60,703 bases of DNA, from assembly GCA_934778125.1 (NCBI GenBank), contig CAKVOF010000002.1, positions 1 to 60,703 of the forward strand. Direction: 5' to 3'. The position numbers were made by a program, and so were the translations under genes. The notes beneath the pieces are model-generated. The model was not told the DNA's origin. It saw nothing but the letters and a program-made list of their open reading frames with translations, and did not search any database. This DNA is from an uncultured Clostridia bacterium. Its GTDB lineage: Bacteria > Bacillota > Clostridia > Christensenellales > UBA1242. Positions within the stretch are counted from its first letter, which is position 1, and every line of letters starts with the position of its first letter. Shown one piece after another: positions 24,214 through 34,047 of the stretch.

Positions 24214-24900
24214 TTAATCCACACCACGCACGTTAGTGTTTTGAACATACTTTTTTGCAACATCTTGGAATTTCAACATTTCTTCTTTTTTGAAGCCATG
24301 TAATCCACTTTGCATAATATTTCCTGAATCTTCAAAGTTTTGCAAGTAATATGCTTCTGCACCTTTGATTCTTTTGGCAATTTTTTCTATATCAGATAAG
24401 GTATGATATTCCGAAACTAGTGTTGTTCTAAATTCATAATCAATTCCACTATTCATAATTAAATCAATACTATCTTCAATATGCCCTATATTAACGATTG
24501 TTCCTGTTATTTCGGAATATTTCTCTTTGGAATTTTTTATGTCCATAGCAATATAATCAAGCAAATTTTTATCGAGCAAGTTTTTCAAGACTTGCGGTGC
24601 ATATCCGTTTGTATCGAGTTTAACTTTAAGCCCTAAACATCTTATTTTAGTTATAAATTCTTCTAAATCCTTATGAATAGTTGGTTCTCCACCTGAGATG
24701 CAAACTCCATCAAGCATTTTTTTCCTTTCTTCAAGATAATTTAAGACATCATCTTCAGACAAGTTCTCATATTCATCTTTAGCAATAGATGAATTATGGC
24801 AAAATGGACATCTAAAATTACAATCAGACAAAAATATCGTTGCACAAACTAAACCAGGATAATTTAGAAGAGAGACTTTCAATAGCCCACTAATTTTCAT
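24214..24900 (-). CDS. nrdG: Anaerobic ribonucleotide reductase activase, radical SAM
   Basis: Installs the glycyl radical on NrdD. The radical SAM cluster motif C-N-F-R-C-P-F-C (Cys 27, 31, 34) and the G-G-E-P motif (about 71-74) are present. The length (228) fits the longer form found in Clostridia. It is the first gene of the nrdG-nrdD-trxB run, with 16 bp to nrdD. Two NrdR boxes lie just upstream. Confidence 0.93.
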   Translation of the reverse strand: MKISGLLKVSLLNYPGLVCATIFLSDCNFRCPFCHNSSIAKDEYENLSEDDVLNYLEERKKMLDGVCISGGEPTIHKDLEEFITKIRCLGLKVKLDTNGYAPQVLKNLLDKNLLDYIAMDIKNSKEKYSEITGTIVNIGHIEDSIDLIMNSGIDYEFRTTLVSEYHTLSDIEKIAKRIKGAEAYYLQNFEDSGNIMQSGLHGFKKEEMLKFQDVAKKYVQNTNVRGVD

Positions 24901-24927
24901 CTTCTATAGCTCCTATCTTTTGAAACT

Positions 24928-25001
24928 AATATATATGAGTTATTTTGCATAATAATCAATATATAGTATTACTCAATGCAATAAAAAACTAAATATAGTT
25001 A
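24928..25001 (-). promoter_or_regulatory. NrdR box pair and promoter of nrdG-nrdD-trxB
   Basis: Two 16-bp boxes fit the NrdR consensus (acaCwAtATaTwGtgt): 24954-24969 with core CAATATATAG and 24986-25001 with core CTAAATATAG. Their centres are 32 bp apart, the known spacing for NrdR, which represses ribonucleotide reductase genes when dATP is high. A promoter reading toward nrdG with -35 TTGATT (24954-24959) and -10 TATATA (24930-24935, 18-base spacer) overlaps the first box. Confidence 0.8.
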
Positions 25002-25223
25002 TTATCACGTTTGTATGCTATCACTATTTAATGATCATAGTCAAACAAAAGACTATTAATTTTTCGGTTAACTTAACCAAAAAATTAATTCATATTTTTT
25101 TAATTTTAGAAACAAACAAAATTCAAAAGTGACTTTTTGACAAAAAACCACCTATTTAAGTGACAATTATTGATATGTTTATCAAAAAGGCATTAAATTA
25201 TAAAGTTATAACAAATAAATAAA

Positions 25224-25256
25224 AAATGCATTAGGTTTTATTTCCTAAATGCATTT
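25224..25256 (-). terminator. Terminator of the ABC transporter gene
   Basis: Stem AAATGCATTAGG (25224-25235) / CCTAAATGCATTT (25244-25256) with one bulged base, followed on the reverse strand by a T-run. It lies 33 bp after the stop of the transporter. Confidence 0.82.
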
Positions 25257-25288
25257 AAATTTTAATATTCTTATTTGTTTTTAGAATT

Positions 25289-28015
25289 TTATTCAGTTCT
25301 TAAAGCCACAACTGGATCTTTTTTAGAGGCAATTCTTGCTGGAATTAAACCTGCTATAAATGTTAATCCCATACTAATAGCAACTAAAATTACCGCGCCT
25401 AAAACTGGAAGTTGCGCAACTGATGCTATGCCTGCTAAGGCGTTAACAATTATATTAATTGGAATACAAAGTATTAAAGTTAAAAGTATTCCAAACACCC
25501 CTGCTGTGAATCCTATAATTAAACTTTCAGCAGTAAACACTCTTTTAACATCTCTTTTGCTTGCACCAATTGAACGCAAAACTCCAATTTCTTTTGTTCT
25601 TTCAATAACCGAAATATAGGTTATGATTCCAATCATTATACTTGAAACAACCAATGATATTGAAACAAACGCTATTAACACATAACTTATTGAATTAATT
25701 ATTGTTGTGATAGAACTCATTAGAACATCTATTGTGTTGTTATAAGTGATAGCTTTAGACTCATCTTCCCTAGAGTTATTATAAGTGTCTATAAAATTAT
25801 TTATCACTTTTTTATCATCAAAGGTTGCAACATATATTGCTATAGAACTTGGATTAGATTTATCTATAATTTTAATCTTCCCATCGCGAACAGCTTGTGA
25901 TGAATTATATTCTGAGATCAATAAATCTGTTAGTTTTTTAGAGTATGCTAATCCTGATTTTAAGCATGCATTTGTTACATTTTTCTTAGGCCTAATGATG
26001 CCACTTATCTTTATCTCTTTTGAATGAGAATTAATAAAATTAACCAATTCTTCACTGGAGTAAACTTGCTTTAATTTTTCAACATAATCTGCTTCACTTA
26101 TGGTCCCTCTATCCACACTTGCGGTTGTTTCATTATAGTAACTAGTTGGCAATATCAATTTATATTTTATTTCACTTGTTGGGTTAACAATATCTTCATA
26201 TTTAACTGAAACACTATTTTCCTGATTTGTTACCGTTTTCTTTATAGAAGTTATCATTTCTTCATATGATAACATCCCAAGCGAATACAAAACATAATCA
26301 TCAATTTCGTTATTAGAATCAAGAACTAATAATACATCCTCTTCATTTTGAACCCAATTACCCGCAACAATATCATACTGAGATTTGATTAATTCTTCAT
26401 TATCAATCATCTCATATACTGCACCAAGGTCATATTCATAAAACATTCTTATTGAATACGAACTCATAGCACCCATACTTGAAGATGACTTTTTAAATAT
26501 AATATTGTCAATAATATCTATTAGTTCACCATTAGTGATAGTAAGTTTATCTCCATCAGCAATAAACTTATTCATACTTTCTTCATTAATATACGTTTTG
26601 ATAAAACCATATGTTTTAGTTTTTTCTTCAGTTGTTGTTCCCCTACCTTGGATCTCATAGTTTTCACCAATTTGAACAATTTTAACATTTGCAAGGTTTT
26701 CAAAATAGATTGTTGAATATGCTAGAATCACGTTGAATAACGCTTTACTTTTAGGCAATATTTTTTCATTGCGCTTATTATATAACTCTAAATTCAAATT
26801 ATATGTGTATTGAATAGCATTAACATTGTTTTCAATCTCATTATAATGCTCTTGAAGATAACTATAAAAACTTTTTATGTCGTTTGGCTTTGCAGCATCT
26901 GCCACCGTGCTGAAAAGTGATGTTATTGCCTCAGATGCATAAACTTCATCATTGGTATGGTTAGCCTTTTTTTCGTTTGATGAAAACATGCTAGATAGCA
27001 TTGTCATTGGATTAAATGTTGATTCTTCAATTGTTATTGGATATGAAGATAAACTATCTTCTTGAATCTTATTTATATATGTTTGAAATCCACTAGAAAC
27101 TGAAAGAATCAATGCAATTCCAATAATACCAATACTCCCAGCAAATGAAACTAAGAATGTGCGTGCCTTTTTTGTTAGAAGATTTTTAAAACTTAATGCT
27201 AAAGCCGTGAAGAAGCTCATTCGCTTCTTTTTACCTTTCTTAATTAAATCCTTTTTACTTAAGTCTTTATCATTTGCCACACTTAAAACAACATCATCTT
27301 TAATTTCGTTTTTACTAGAGTCATATGGATTTGAATCATCAATTATGCTACCATCTAGAAGTTTTATGATCCTAGATGAGTATTTATCTGCTAATTCTGG
27401 ATTATGGGTAACCATAATAATTAATTTATCCTTTGAAATCTCTTTCAATAGTTCCATAATTTGAACACTAGTTTTACTATCTAAAGCCCCAGTTGGTTCA
27501 TCGGCTAGAATTATTTCTGGATTATTTACCAAAGCTCTTGCAATTGCTACCCTTTGCATTTGACCGCCAGACAATTGATTTGGTTTTGTGTTTATTCTAT
27601 CTTTTAGCCCAACCTTCTCTAAAACCTTTATAGCTCTTTTCTTTCGTTCTTCCTTTGAAACACCAGAAAGTGTTAGTGCCAATTCAACATTTTGCAAAAT
27701 AGTTTGATGAGGAATTAAGTTATAACTTTGAAAAACAAATCCTATCGAATGATTCCTATAAGTATCCCAATCTGAATCTTTATATTTTTTTGTTGATTTA
27801 TTATTAATAATTAAATCACCAGAAGTATATTTATCTAAGCCACCAATTATGTTTAACATAGTAGTTTTTCCGCAACCACTAGGACCTAAGATAGAAACAA
27901 ATTCATTTTTTCTAAATTCTAAATTTATTTGTTTCAATGCATGCACAATTTGATAGCTTTTATCTTTTTTCTTGCCAATTTCATAATTTTTAGAAATATT
28001 TTTTAAAACTAGCAT
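25289..28015 (-). CDS. ABC transporter, ATPase fused to FtsX/MacB-type permease
   Basis: The 908-residue protein has an N-terminal ATPase domain (about 1-235) with Walker A G-P-S-G-C-G-K-T (44-51), signature L-S-G-G-Q (148-152) and A-D-E-P (171-174), of the LolD/MacB class. A membrane segment (about 283-305), a large extracytoplasmic domain (about 306-760) and three C-terminal membrane helices in FtsX-type arrangement (about 775-900) follow. Such proteins act by mechanotransmission, exporting peptides, lipoproteins or antimicrobials; the substrate is unknown. A regulated-looking promoter precedes it. Gene stands alone. Confidence 0.9.
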   Translation of the reverse strand: MLVLKNISKNYEIGKKKDKSYQIVHALKQINLEFRKNEFVSILGPSGCGKTTMLNIIGGLDKYTSGDLIINNKSTKKYKDSDWDTYRNHSIGFVFQSYNLIPHQTILQNVELALTLSGVSKEERKKRAIKVLEKVGLKDRINTKPNQLSGGQMQRVAIARALVNNPEIILADEPTGALDSKTSVQIMELLKEISKDKLIIMVTHNPELADKYSSRIIKLLDGSIIDDSNPYDSSKNEIKDDVVLSVANDKDLSKKDLIKKGKKKRMSFFTALALSFKNLLTKKARTFLVSFAGSIGIIGIALILSVSSGFQTYINKIQEDSLSSYPITIEESTFNPMTMLSSMFSSNEKKANHTNDEVYASEAITSLFSTVADAAKPNDIKSFYSYLQEHYNEIENNVNAIQYTYNLNLELYNKRNEKILPKSKALFNVILAYSTIYFENLANVKIVQIGENYEIQGRGTTTEEKTKTYGFIKTYINEESMNKFIADGDKLTITNGELIDIIDNIIFKKSSSSMGAMSSYSIRMFYEYDLGAVYEMIDNEELIKSQYDIVAGNWVQNEEDVLLVLDSNNEIDDYVLYSLGMLSYEEMITSIKKTVTNQENSVSVKYEDIVNPTSEIKYKLILPTSYYNETTASVDRGTISEADYVEKLKQVYSSEELVNFINSHSKEIKISGIIRPKKNVTNACLKSGLAYSKKLTDLLISEYNSSQAVRDGKIKIIDKSNPSSIAIYVATFDDKKVINNFIDTYNNSREDESKAITYNNTIDVLMSSITTIINSISYVLIAFVSISLVVSSIMIGIITYISVIERTKEIGVLRSIGASKRDVKRVFTAESLIIGFTAGVFGILLTLILCIPINIIVNALAGIASVAQLPVLGAVILVAISMGLTFIAGLIPARIASKKDPVVALRTE

Positions 28016-28055
28016 ATTTTCTCCTTTTCACAATATTTTTCTTTGTAATAAAAAA

Positions 28056-28098
28056 TATCATAACAATGTATTATGATAATTTTTATAAAAATTGTCAA
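28056..28098 (-). promoter_or_regulatory. Promoter with operator-like palindrome for the ABC transporter
   Basis: On the reverse strand, TTGACA (28093-28098), a 17-base spacer and CATAAT (28070-28075) form a strong promoter. The palindrome TATCATAA-N7-TTATGATA (28056-28078) covers the -10 box and the expected start site, a good place for repressor binding. Confidence 0.7.
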
Positions 28099-28115
28099 GC
28101 AAAGTTTTTTTTAAT

Positions 28116-29234
28116 TTATAATTTGATAAAGTTGTTTTCTTGAAAAAATTTGAGATTATTTAAATAGCTTTTATCGTTAGGTTTATACTTTCCTGCTAGG
28201 TTGTTATATTTTATCGAGTTTTCAATATCACCTAAATTATAATAGCAAACACATAGTTCAATGCAAGGCAAATAATTATATGCATCTAGCATACAAAACG
28301 CCCCTGATTTTTGATTTATTGGAATACTTAGAGCTTGCTTATACCAATATATTGCAAGTTTATATTGTTTTCTAAGCTGAAAAACATACCCTATTTGGCA
28401 CACAATTTCAGCCCTTGGATTATCTGATAAAAAACTTTTAAATAATGCAACCAAGGCGTTGTTTAAATCTTTTTTTATAATATAGCAATAGCTTAAATCT
28501 AAACAGGCATTTATGCTATTTTCAACCCAACCTTCATTAGAATTTATAAATTCATTAAAAGATTTGATTGCTTCATCATATTTTTCATTATAGTATAATT
28601 CTCTAGAATAATAAAACTTTTGCCTTGGCGTTAGAGTTTTTCCACTAGAAATAATCTTTTCATATATCCTTAGGTTTCTATCACTAACTCCATTCTTTAT
28701 TGAGCGATGTTCAATTTCTATATCACAGTATTTAATATTTCCTCTTGGCGTGATGGCTTCATGAACCTCATCTTTCCATTTAAAATTCATTGTTCTTTTT
28801 AAGATACGTTCTCTATAATACGAAAACGTTGGCTTATTGTTTTCATCAAAAGCTGTGTTATATTTCAACATATACACATCAACATCTTTCGAATTATTTG
28901 ATTTGATTTCAATTAGTTTTTTTCTATTTATATCACTCACAACATCATCTGCATCTAACCACATAATATAATCACTTGTCGCTTTTGAAAAAGAAAAGTT
29001 GCGTGCATATGAAAAATCATCAATCCATTCTATTTCAAACACTTTATTTGTATATTTTTTTGCAATATTTATAGTTGAATCAGTGGAACCTGTGTCCACT
29101 ATTATAATCTCATCAAAAACTCCACCTACTGAATGTAAGCATCTTTCTAGCACCTTTTCTTCATTTTTTACTATCATACACAAACTTAATGTTGCATTTT
29201 GTTTATTTTTATTTATTTTCTTATTTTTAATCAT
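28116..29234 (-). CDS. Family 2 glycosyltransferase with TPR-like C-terminal half
   Basis: A GT-A domain (about residues 12-230) begins with L-S-L-C-M-I-V-K-N-E-E, then has D-T-G-S-T-D-S-T and a metal-binding W-L-D-A-D-D. This is the pattern of SPBC2/SunS-like family 2 transferases that sit next to peptide or surface modification genes. The C-terminal half is helical with TPR-like repeats and several N/Y/A-rich helix pairs. The start is uncertain: ATG 29234 is chosen; an in-frame ATG at 29312 would add 26 residues but neither has a clear ribosome site. Acceptor unknown. Confidence 0.8.
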   Translation of the reverse strand: MIKNKKINKNKQNATLSLCMIVKNEEKVLERCLHSVGGVFDEIIIVDTGSTDSTINIAKKYTNKVFEIEWIDDFSYARNFSFSKATSDYIMWLDADDVVSDINRKKLIEIKSNNSKDVDVYMLKYNTAFDENNKPTFSYYRERILKRTMNFKWKDEVHEAITPRGNIKYCDIEIEHRSIKNGVSDRNLRIYEKIISSGKTLTPRQKFYYSRELYYNEKYDEAIKSFNEFINSNEGWVENSINACLDLSYCYIIKKDLNNALVALFKSFLSDNPRAEIVCQIGYVFQLRKQYKLAIYWYKQALSIPINQKSGAFCMLDAYNYLPCIELCVCYYNLGDIENSIKYNNLAGKYKPNDKSYLNNLKFFQENNFIKL

Positions 29235-29408
29235 AGTGATATATATGAAAAGATTTAAATAAATGACATTAGTATAATTTTGTTGATTTAAAAAACATAT
29301 AATTAAATTCAAAATAGCAAAATCTATCTTATGAGAAATTTAAACAACTTTTAACTTAATAAGATTTTTTATTGAATATATTTATTTAAATTACATTAAC
29401 AACATAAA

Positions 29409-29435
29409 AAACCAGTTAATCTTTTTAACTGGTTT
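29409..29435 (-). terminator. Terminator after the ABC-F gene
   Basis: An 11-bp stem AAACCAGTTAA / TTAACTGGTTT (29409-29419 / 29425-29435) is followed on the reverse strand by T-rich sequence. It lies 12 bp after the stop codon of the ABC-F gene and may also work on the forward strand. Confidence 0.8.
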
Positions 29436-29446
29436 ATATAACTATT

Positions 29447-31003
29447 TTATTTTATATTTTCCATATCTATAACTTTAGTTGCAACTTCCCGAACAAATTC
29501 CTTACTATGACTAACAAAAATAATTGCGCCAGTATACTCAAGCATCGCTTCTTTTAATCTTTCAATTGCTAAAACATCTAAGTGATTTGTTGGCTCATCT
29601 AAAAATAAAATATTAGATGGGCTAATTGTCAACTCACATAATTTCATTTTACTTTGCTCACCACCACTCAATTTTCTTACTTGATTTCGCAAATGTTCTT
29701 GAGTTAAGCCACACCTAAATAGCGATGCTCTTAATTCTTTCTCACTTAGTTTTGGAAATAAATTTTGAATAAAATTTAATGGCGTGCCTTCATAATCTTT
29801 AAAATTATTCTCTTGTTCATAGTAACCAGTTATTGTGTTTCTAGCATAAGAAAACGAGCCTGAAATTGCCGGAATTTTATTTAATAGTGTTTTTAAAGTT
29901 GTTGACTTACCTATTCCATTAAAACCCACAATAGCAATTCTATCCCCTTTGCACAATTCAAATGAAAGCGGTTTTTTCAATAGTGATTTCCCATTATAGC
30001 CAACTTGTAAGTTATCAACTTTTAGCATTAAGTTTCCAATAAATTCCTTTTCTTTAAAAGAAAACGTTGGTTTTGTTAGTTCCTTAGGCGGAATCACAAT
30101 CTCCATTTTATCAAGTTTTCTTTCTCTACTTCTCGCCATTTTAGCAGTTGAAGCTCGGGCTTTATTTTTTTGAATATAATCTTCAAGTTTTTTAATTTCT
30201 TTTTGCTGATTTTGATAAAGTTTGCCTTGCAACACTGCTTGGCTTTCCTTTATAGCCTTTACTTTTTCAAGATTGCCGAAATATTTAGTTATAACCCCAT
30301 TTTCCACATCGCAAATATGCGTTACAATACTGTTTAAAAATTTCTCATCGTGACTAACAACTATAAATGATTTATCGCTAGATTTTATAAATTTTGATAG
30401 CCATTCAATATGATTTACATCAAGAAAGTTTGTTGGCTCATCTAAAATCATAACATCAGGTTTTGCAAGCAATAACTTTGCAAGCATAACTTTAGACCTT
30501 TGCCCGCCTGAAAGAGTTTTAACATTTGTATCCATTCCAAGAGCTGTTACTCCCAATCCAGCAGACACTTTATCTATATTGCTATCTAGTGAGTAAAAAT
30601 CATTTGAATCCAATATCTCAAAAAAATTGCTACTTTGTTCAAAAAGTTTTTCCAACTTGTTTGGATTCGTTTCAGTTGCCATTTTCTCATTCACTTCGTG
30701 ATATTTTTTCTCAACATCAAAAAGGTAAGAAAAAGCCCCCGCAAGATATTCGCGAATTGTGCAATCCATATTAATTTCTGCGTGTTGGTCTAAATACTCA
30801 ATTTTATATTTGGGATTTTTATAAATCTTCCCTGAATCTAACAGAACATTTCCTGTTAAGATTTTAATAAGAGTACTTTTGCCAGCACCATTTAATCCTG
30901 TTATTCCAATTTTTTCACCAAGATTTAAAACAAAGTTCGCATGCGAATATAAAGGTTTATCACCAAAATCTTGTGAAAAGTCCGTAATTTCTATTATACC
31001 CAT
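29447..31003 (-). CDS. ABC-F family ATPase (ribosome-associated)
   Basis: Two ABC domains are present without membrane helices. Walker A motifs are G-L-N-G-A-G-K-S-T (about 35-43) and G-F-N-G-I-G-K-S-T (about 350), signatures are L-S-G-G-Q and L-S-G-G-E, and the inter-domain linker is basic and helical with K-A-R-A-S-T-A-K, as in ABC-F proteins. Such proteins act in translation or protect ribosomes from antibiotics. The short linker and length (518) resemble housekeeping YkpA/YbiT types. Last gene of the truA operon, 14 bp after the preceding lipoprotein gene. Confidence 0.88.
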   Translation of the reverse strand: MGIIEITDFSQDFGDKPLYSHANFVLNLGEKIGITGLNGAGKSTLIKILTGNVLLDSGKIYKNPKYKIEYLDQHAEINMDCTIREYLAGAFSYLFDVEKKYHEVNEKMATETNPNKLEKLFEQSSNFFEILDSNDFYSLDSNIDKVSAGLGVTALGMDTNVKTLSGGQRSKVMLAKLLLAKPDVMILDEPTNFLDVNHIEWLSKFIKSSDKSFIVVSHDEKFLNSIVTHICDVENGVITKYFGNLEKVKAIKESQAVLQGKLYQNQQKEIKKLEDYIQKNKARASTAKMARSRERKLDKMEIVIPPKELTKPTFSFKEKEFIGNLMLKVDNLQVGYNGKSLLKKPLSFELCKGDRIAIVGFNGIGKSTTLKTLLNKIPAISGSFSYARNTITGYYEQENNFKDYEGTPLNFIQNLFPKLSEKELRASLFRCGLTQEHLRNQVRKLSGGEQSKMKLCELTISPSNILFLDEPTNHLDVLAIERLKEAMLEYTGAIIFVSHSKEFVREVATKVIDMENIK

Positions 31004-31017
31004 TTTTTATACCGTTA

Positions 31018-32085
31018 TCATTCAATTGTTACATCTATCACTGCGTTATAATATGATTTTAAAATATTAAACTTAAAGTTGACCATAAATTCATAGTCAG
31101 CCCTTTTTGCATTAACAAATCTTGAAATATATGATTCTACATTCGCCCCTGCAAAACCGTTAAGCCTATTCATTTCTAAATTAAACATATCAAAACCATC
31201 ATAAATAGTTTTATAAACTTTAAAGTTTTGGTCATAACTTGATTTATAATATCTTAAATTTTCAATTTTCTCTATATTAACTGGAGTTAGCGAATTGATT
31301 TTTAATAAATCTAAAAGTAAAATATACTTTGAATTATCAAAAGAAGAATCATTTTGCGATGCAACCACGCATTCTAGGTCACAAACACCATTTGTTCCAC
31401 TAACATTGTTAAGAGATTTAAAGTTTTCATAAAAACATAATCTTGAAATATCAAATTTTGCTTCTTCAAAATTTCTAATTAATGCGTTTATATCATTTTG
31501 TTCTTCACCAAAAATTTTCTTTTTATGAATATTAATAAAACTATCCATGAAGCTGATCGATTTTTCAACTAATTTATTATACTCATAAGCAAAGTTGGTG
31601 ATCGTTAAAGTTGGTGGATTCTCCACTCCTAATATAGCCAATTCTTCTTCAAGTTCCCTAACCACAGAATTAAAAGATTTCAACTCGTTAGATAATTGGT
31701 TTAATTTATTATAAATTTCATTAAGTTCATTTTTAGATAATAGTGCTTCACTATTGTAAAAGCTATCTGCATAAGTTTCATAATAACTAAATATGCCTTC
31801 AAATAAAGAGTCGTAGTACTTTAATGCAACATATCGCCTTTCATATGCATTTGTTGGATTTGATTTGTTTATGGAATTTTTTAATGTTGCCAAGTTGTAT
31901 TTAATATTGATAGTGTTTTTATTAAATCTTAAGTTTTCCTCTCCGCTTTGATACTCTTGAATCATTTCAGAATGTTTTTGAATGATATTTTCAAGCGTGT
32001 AGTCAGTTTTGTCACAAGATGTTAAACAAAAACAAACCGAAACAAATATTAAGATGAATACAAAAATTTTAAATATTTTTTTCAT
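31018..32085 (-). CDS. Lipoprotein of unknown function
   Basis: A signal peptide ends in lipobox L-T-S-C (Cys about residue 24). The mature part (about 330 residues) is mainly alpha-helical with coiled-coil-like stretches, notably around 118-145. It lies 13 bp downstream of a similar-sized membrane-anchored helical protein, which suggests that both form one envelope complex. No family recognised. Confidence 0.7.
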   Translation of the reverse strand: MKKIFKIFVFILIFVSVCFCLTSCDKTDYTLENIIQKHSEMIQEYQSGEENLRFNKNTINIKYNLATLKNSINKSNPTNAYERRYVALKYYDSLFEGIFSYYETYADSFYNSEALLSKNELNEIYNKLNQLSNELKSFNSVVRELEEELAILGVENPPTLTITNFAYEYNKLVEKSISFMDSFINIHKKKIFGEEQNDINALIRNFEEAKFDISRLCFYENFKSLNNVSGTNGVCDLECVVASQNDSSFDNSKYILLLDLLKINSLTPVNIEKIENLRYYKSSYDQNFKVYKTIYDGFDMFNLEMNRLNGFAGANVESYISRFVNAKRADYEFMVNFKFNILKSYYNAVIDVTIE

Positions 32086-32098
32086 ATAAAATCCTTTA

Positions 32099-33145
32099 CT
32101 AAACTAGTAAACTAAATATAAGTTTATTAAGTGAATTGATATTTTCTAAACAATCAGCAAAAGTTGAAGTAACAGTGTTAATTGTTTCTTTATAAAGCAA
32201 ATATTTATTCTCTCTTGTTAATTCAAAATAATTAAATAATTTCTGGTTAAATTGAGTTTGCATAGTAGTGTAGTTATAAATTAATTCCATTTCACTTATG
32301 CTAGAAGTTGCATAAATATCTTCCCCAGCATATACCTTTTCTTGAAGAAGGCAGAAAAGTTCTAAATCAACTATTCTAAACACTTCTTTTTCAGAATCAT
32401 CTTTTGAGACTTTAAATGTTTCAAAGGCTTGATATATAACGCAATCGTTTATAATTGATTGTGTTGTGTTGATTTGAACATCAAAAGCATATTTGGTGCA
32501 AATATTTTTAACAGCAACGGTTAAATCCGAAAGGCTATAAAGCATACTTCTATAGTTTGAATTAATATTATTGCAATAAGATTCAATATTTGCAAACCAA
32601 GCAGACCAATTTGGATCAGCTGGATCAGGAATATTATCTTCACTATATCTCAAATTTTCTTTTAGTTTGTCGAACTTAGCCTTTAAATTTTTCATCTCAG
32701 TATCGTATTTAGATGTTTTACTTTTTATAGTTCTCAAATCTTTGCTTGAGATAGACTTAATGCTTCTAGAGTAAACAGCATAAAAATTATATACCTTTAA
32801 AATTCTTTCTTGATAATAATTATAGTTTTTATAAGAATTATATTTTTCATCGTATGTTTCACTATGTTCTACTTCAATATTATAAGAAAATAATTTATCT
32901 AATTGAACTTTAACATTTGATGGCAATGCTTTTCCATTAATTCCATTTTTATAAATTAATTCTAATTCATCTAGATATGTTGGAATTTCATATTTTTCAG
33001 CGATTCCATTGGCATTCATTAATCTTTCATTTACTGAAACTTTTTTATCAGGATTAAAAAAGATTGCCCAAACACCAAATATAACTCCAGCCAATACTAA
33101 CCCAGCAACGATAAACCTTAATGTGTTCTTCATTAAATCAGCCAA
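32099..33145 (-). CDS. Membrane-anchored helical envelope protein, unknown
   Basis: The 348-residue protein has an N-terminal membrane segment (about residues 9-30) and an extracytoplasmic, almost fully alpha-helical region rich in Tyr, Asn and Lys. Its size and helical style match the lipoprotein encoded directly downstream; a distant duplication is possible. It is 45 bp after truA. Function unknown. Confidence 0.7.
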   Translation of the reverse strand: MADLMKNTLRFIVAGLVLAGVIFGVWAIFFNPDKKVSVNERLMNANGIAEKYEIPTYLDELELIYKNGINGKALPSNVKVQLDKLFSYNIEVEHSETYDEKYNSYKNYNYYQERILKVYNFYAVYSRSIKSISSKDLRTIKSKTSKYDTEMKNLKAKFDKLKENLRYSEDNIPDPADPNWSAWFANIESYCNNINSNYRSMLYSLSDLTVAVKNICTKYAFDVQINTTQSIINDCVIYQAFETFKVSKDDSEKEVFRIVDLELFCLLQEKVYAGEDIYATSSISEMELIYNYTTMQTQFNQKLFNYFELTRENKYLLYKETINTVTSTFADCLENINSLNKLIFSLLV

Positions 33146-33190
33146 CTCCTTTTTGTTATTATATCAATATAATTTTTAAAAATCAATTAT

Positions 33191-33937
33191 TTAGTTATAT
33201 TGAACCGATTTTAAAAATAAACCTTTGGATTTTGCAGTTCTACCTGCTTTAGTTCTATCTTTTAATTTGATTATTTTTTCGAATTCTTCAATCGATAAAA
33301 CACCATATCCCACCTGCAATAGCGTGCCAACTATAATTCTAACCATATTATATAGAAACCCATTTCCACAAATTTCAAAAGTGTATAAACCATCAATTAT
33401 GGGGTTTTTTATTATTTTTGCGTAGTATATCGTTCTCACTTTTGAAACAACATCAGTGTTTGAAGCACAAAATGCACCAAAATCTTTCTCTCCCACCAAA
33501 TATTCACAAGCTTTTTCCATATTTTCAATATTTAGGTTACTACCAACATGAAAGGCAAAAGAATCAATCATTGGAATTTCAGCTGAAGAAACATAGAAAT
33601 TATAACAATATGTTTTTTTCTTTGCATTAAACCTTGAGTGGAAATCATCTGGAACCACTTCACTTTTCAATATTCTAATATCTTCTGGCAACATCACATT
33701 CATTCTTCTATATAATTTTGACACATCTTGGCTATATCCTTCAACTTCAAAATGTGCAATTTGATTTAGAGCACTAACGCCAGCATCTGTTCTTCCACTA
33801 GCGATTAATGATACTTTTTTATTAAATATTTCACTTAACACTCTTTCAATTGTACCTTGAATTGTTAGTTTATTTTTTTGCACTTGATACCCTGAATAAT
33901 TTGTACCTAAATATGATAATACTAATTTTATTTTCAT
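33191..33937 (-). CDS. truA: tRNA pseudouridine synthase A
   Basis: Makes pseudouridine at positions 38-40 of tRNA anticodon arms. The catalytic Asp is in G-R-T-D-A-G-V (Asp 51), the N terminus has the usual Y-x-G-T-x-Y-x-G-Y-Q pattern, and M-V-R-I-I-V-G-T-L is present near the end. The length (248) is normal. It heads a run with two envelope proteins and an ABC-F gene; in many Clostridia truA instead follows rplQ. Confidence 0.93.
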   Translation of the reverse strand: MKIKLVLSYLGTNYSGYQVQKNKLTIQGTIERVLSEIFNKKVSLIASGRTDAGVSALNQIAHFEVEGYSQDVSKLYRRMNVMLPEDIRILKSEVVPDDFHSRFNAKKKTYCYNFYVSSAEIPMIDSFAFHVGSNLNIENMEKACEYLVGEKDFGAFCASNTDVVSKVRTIYYAKIIKNPIIDGLYTFEICGNGFLYNMVRIIVGTLLQVGYGVLSIEEFEKIIKLKDRTKAGRTAKSKGLFLKSVQYN

Positions 33938-34047
33938 TTCTAACCTTCTTTATTAAATATATTAACATAATCTGCCCATATTATTAAATGTTTTAGAAAA
34001 TATTTTTTAAAAACTAGATTGATATAATCTTTAATTTTACTTATTAA

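Larger units (their letters stand above)
24901..25288. other. 388-bp intergenic region before nrdG
   Basis: The right part of the nrdG side holds NrdR boxes and a likely promoter (see 24928-25001); the end near 25224-25256 is the terminator of the ABC transporter. The middle (about 25002-25220) is AT-rich, with a short self-complementary stretch (TTTTTCGGTTAACTTAACCAAAAAA-like pairing around 25060-25083). I see no gene in it. Confidence 0.6.

Noticed and set aside
25275..25619. Antisense open frame over the end of the ABC transporter
   Set aside because: It mirrors the permease coding sequence, has no ribosome site and no recognisable product.
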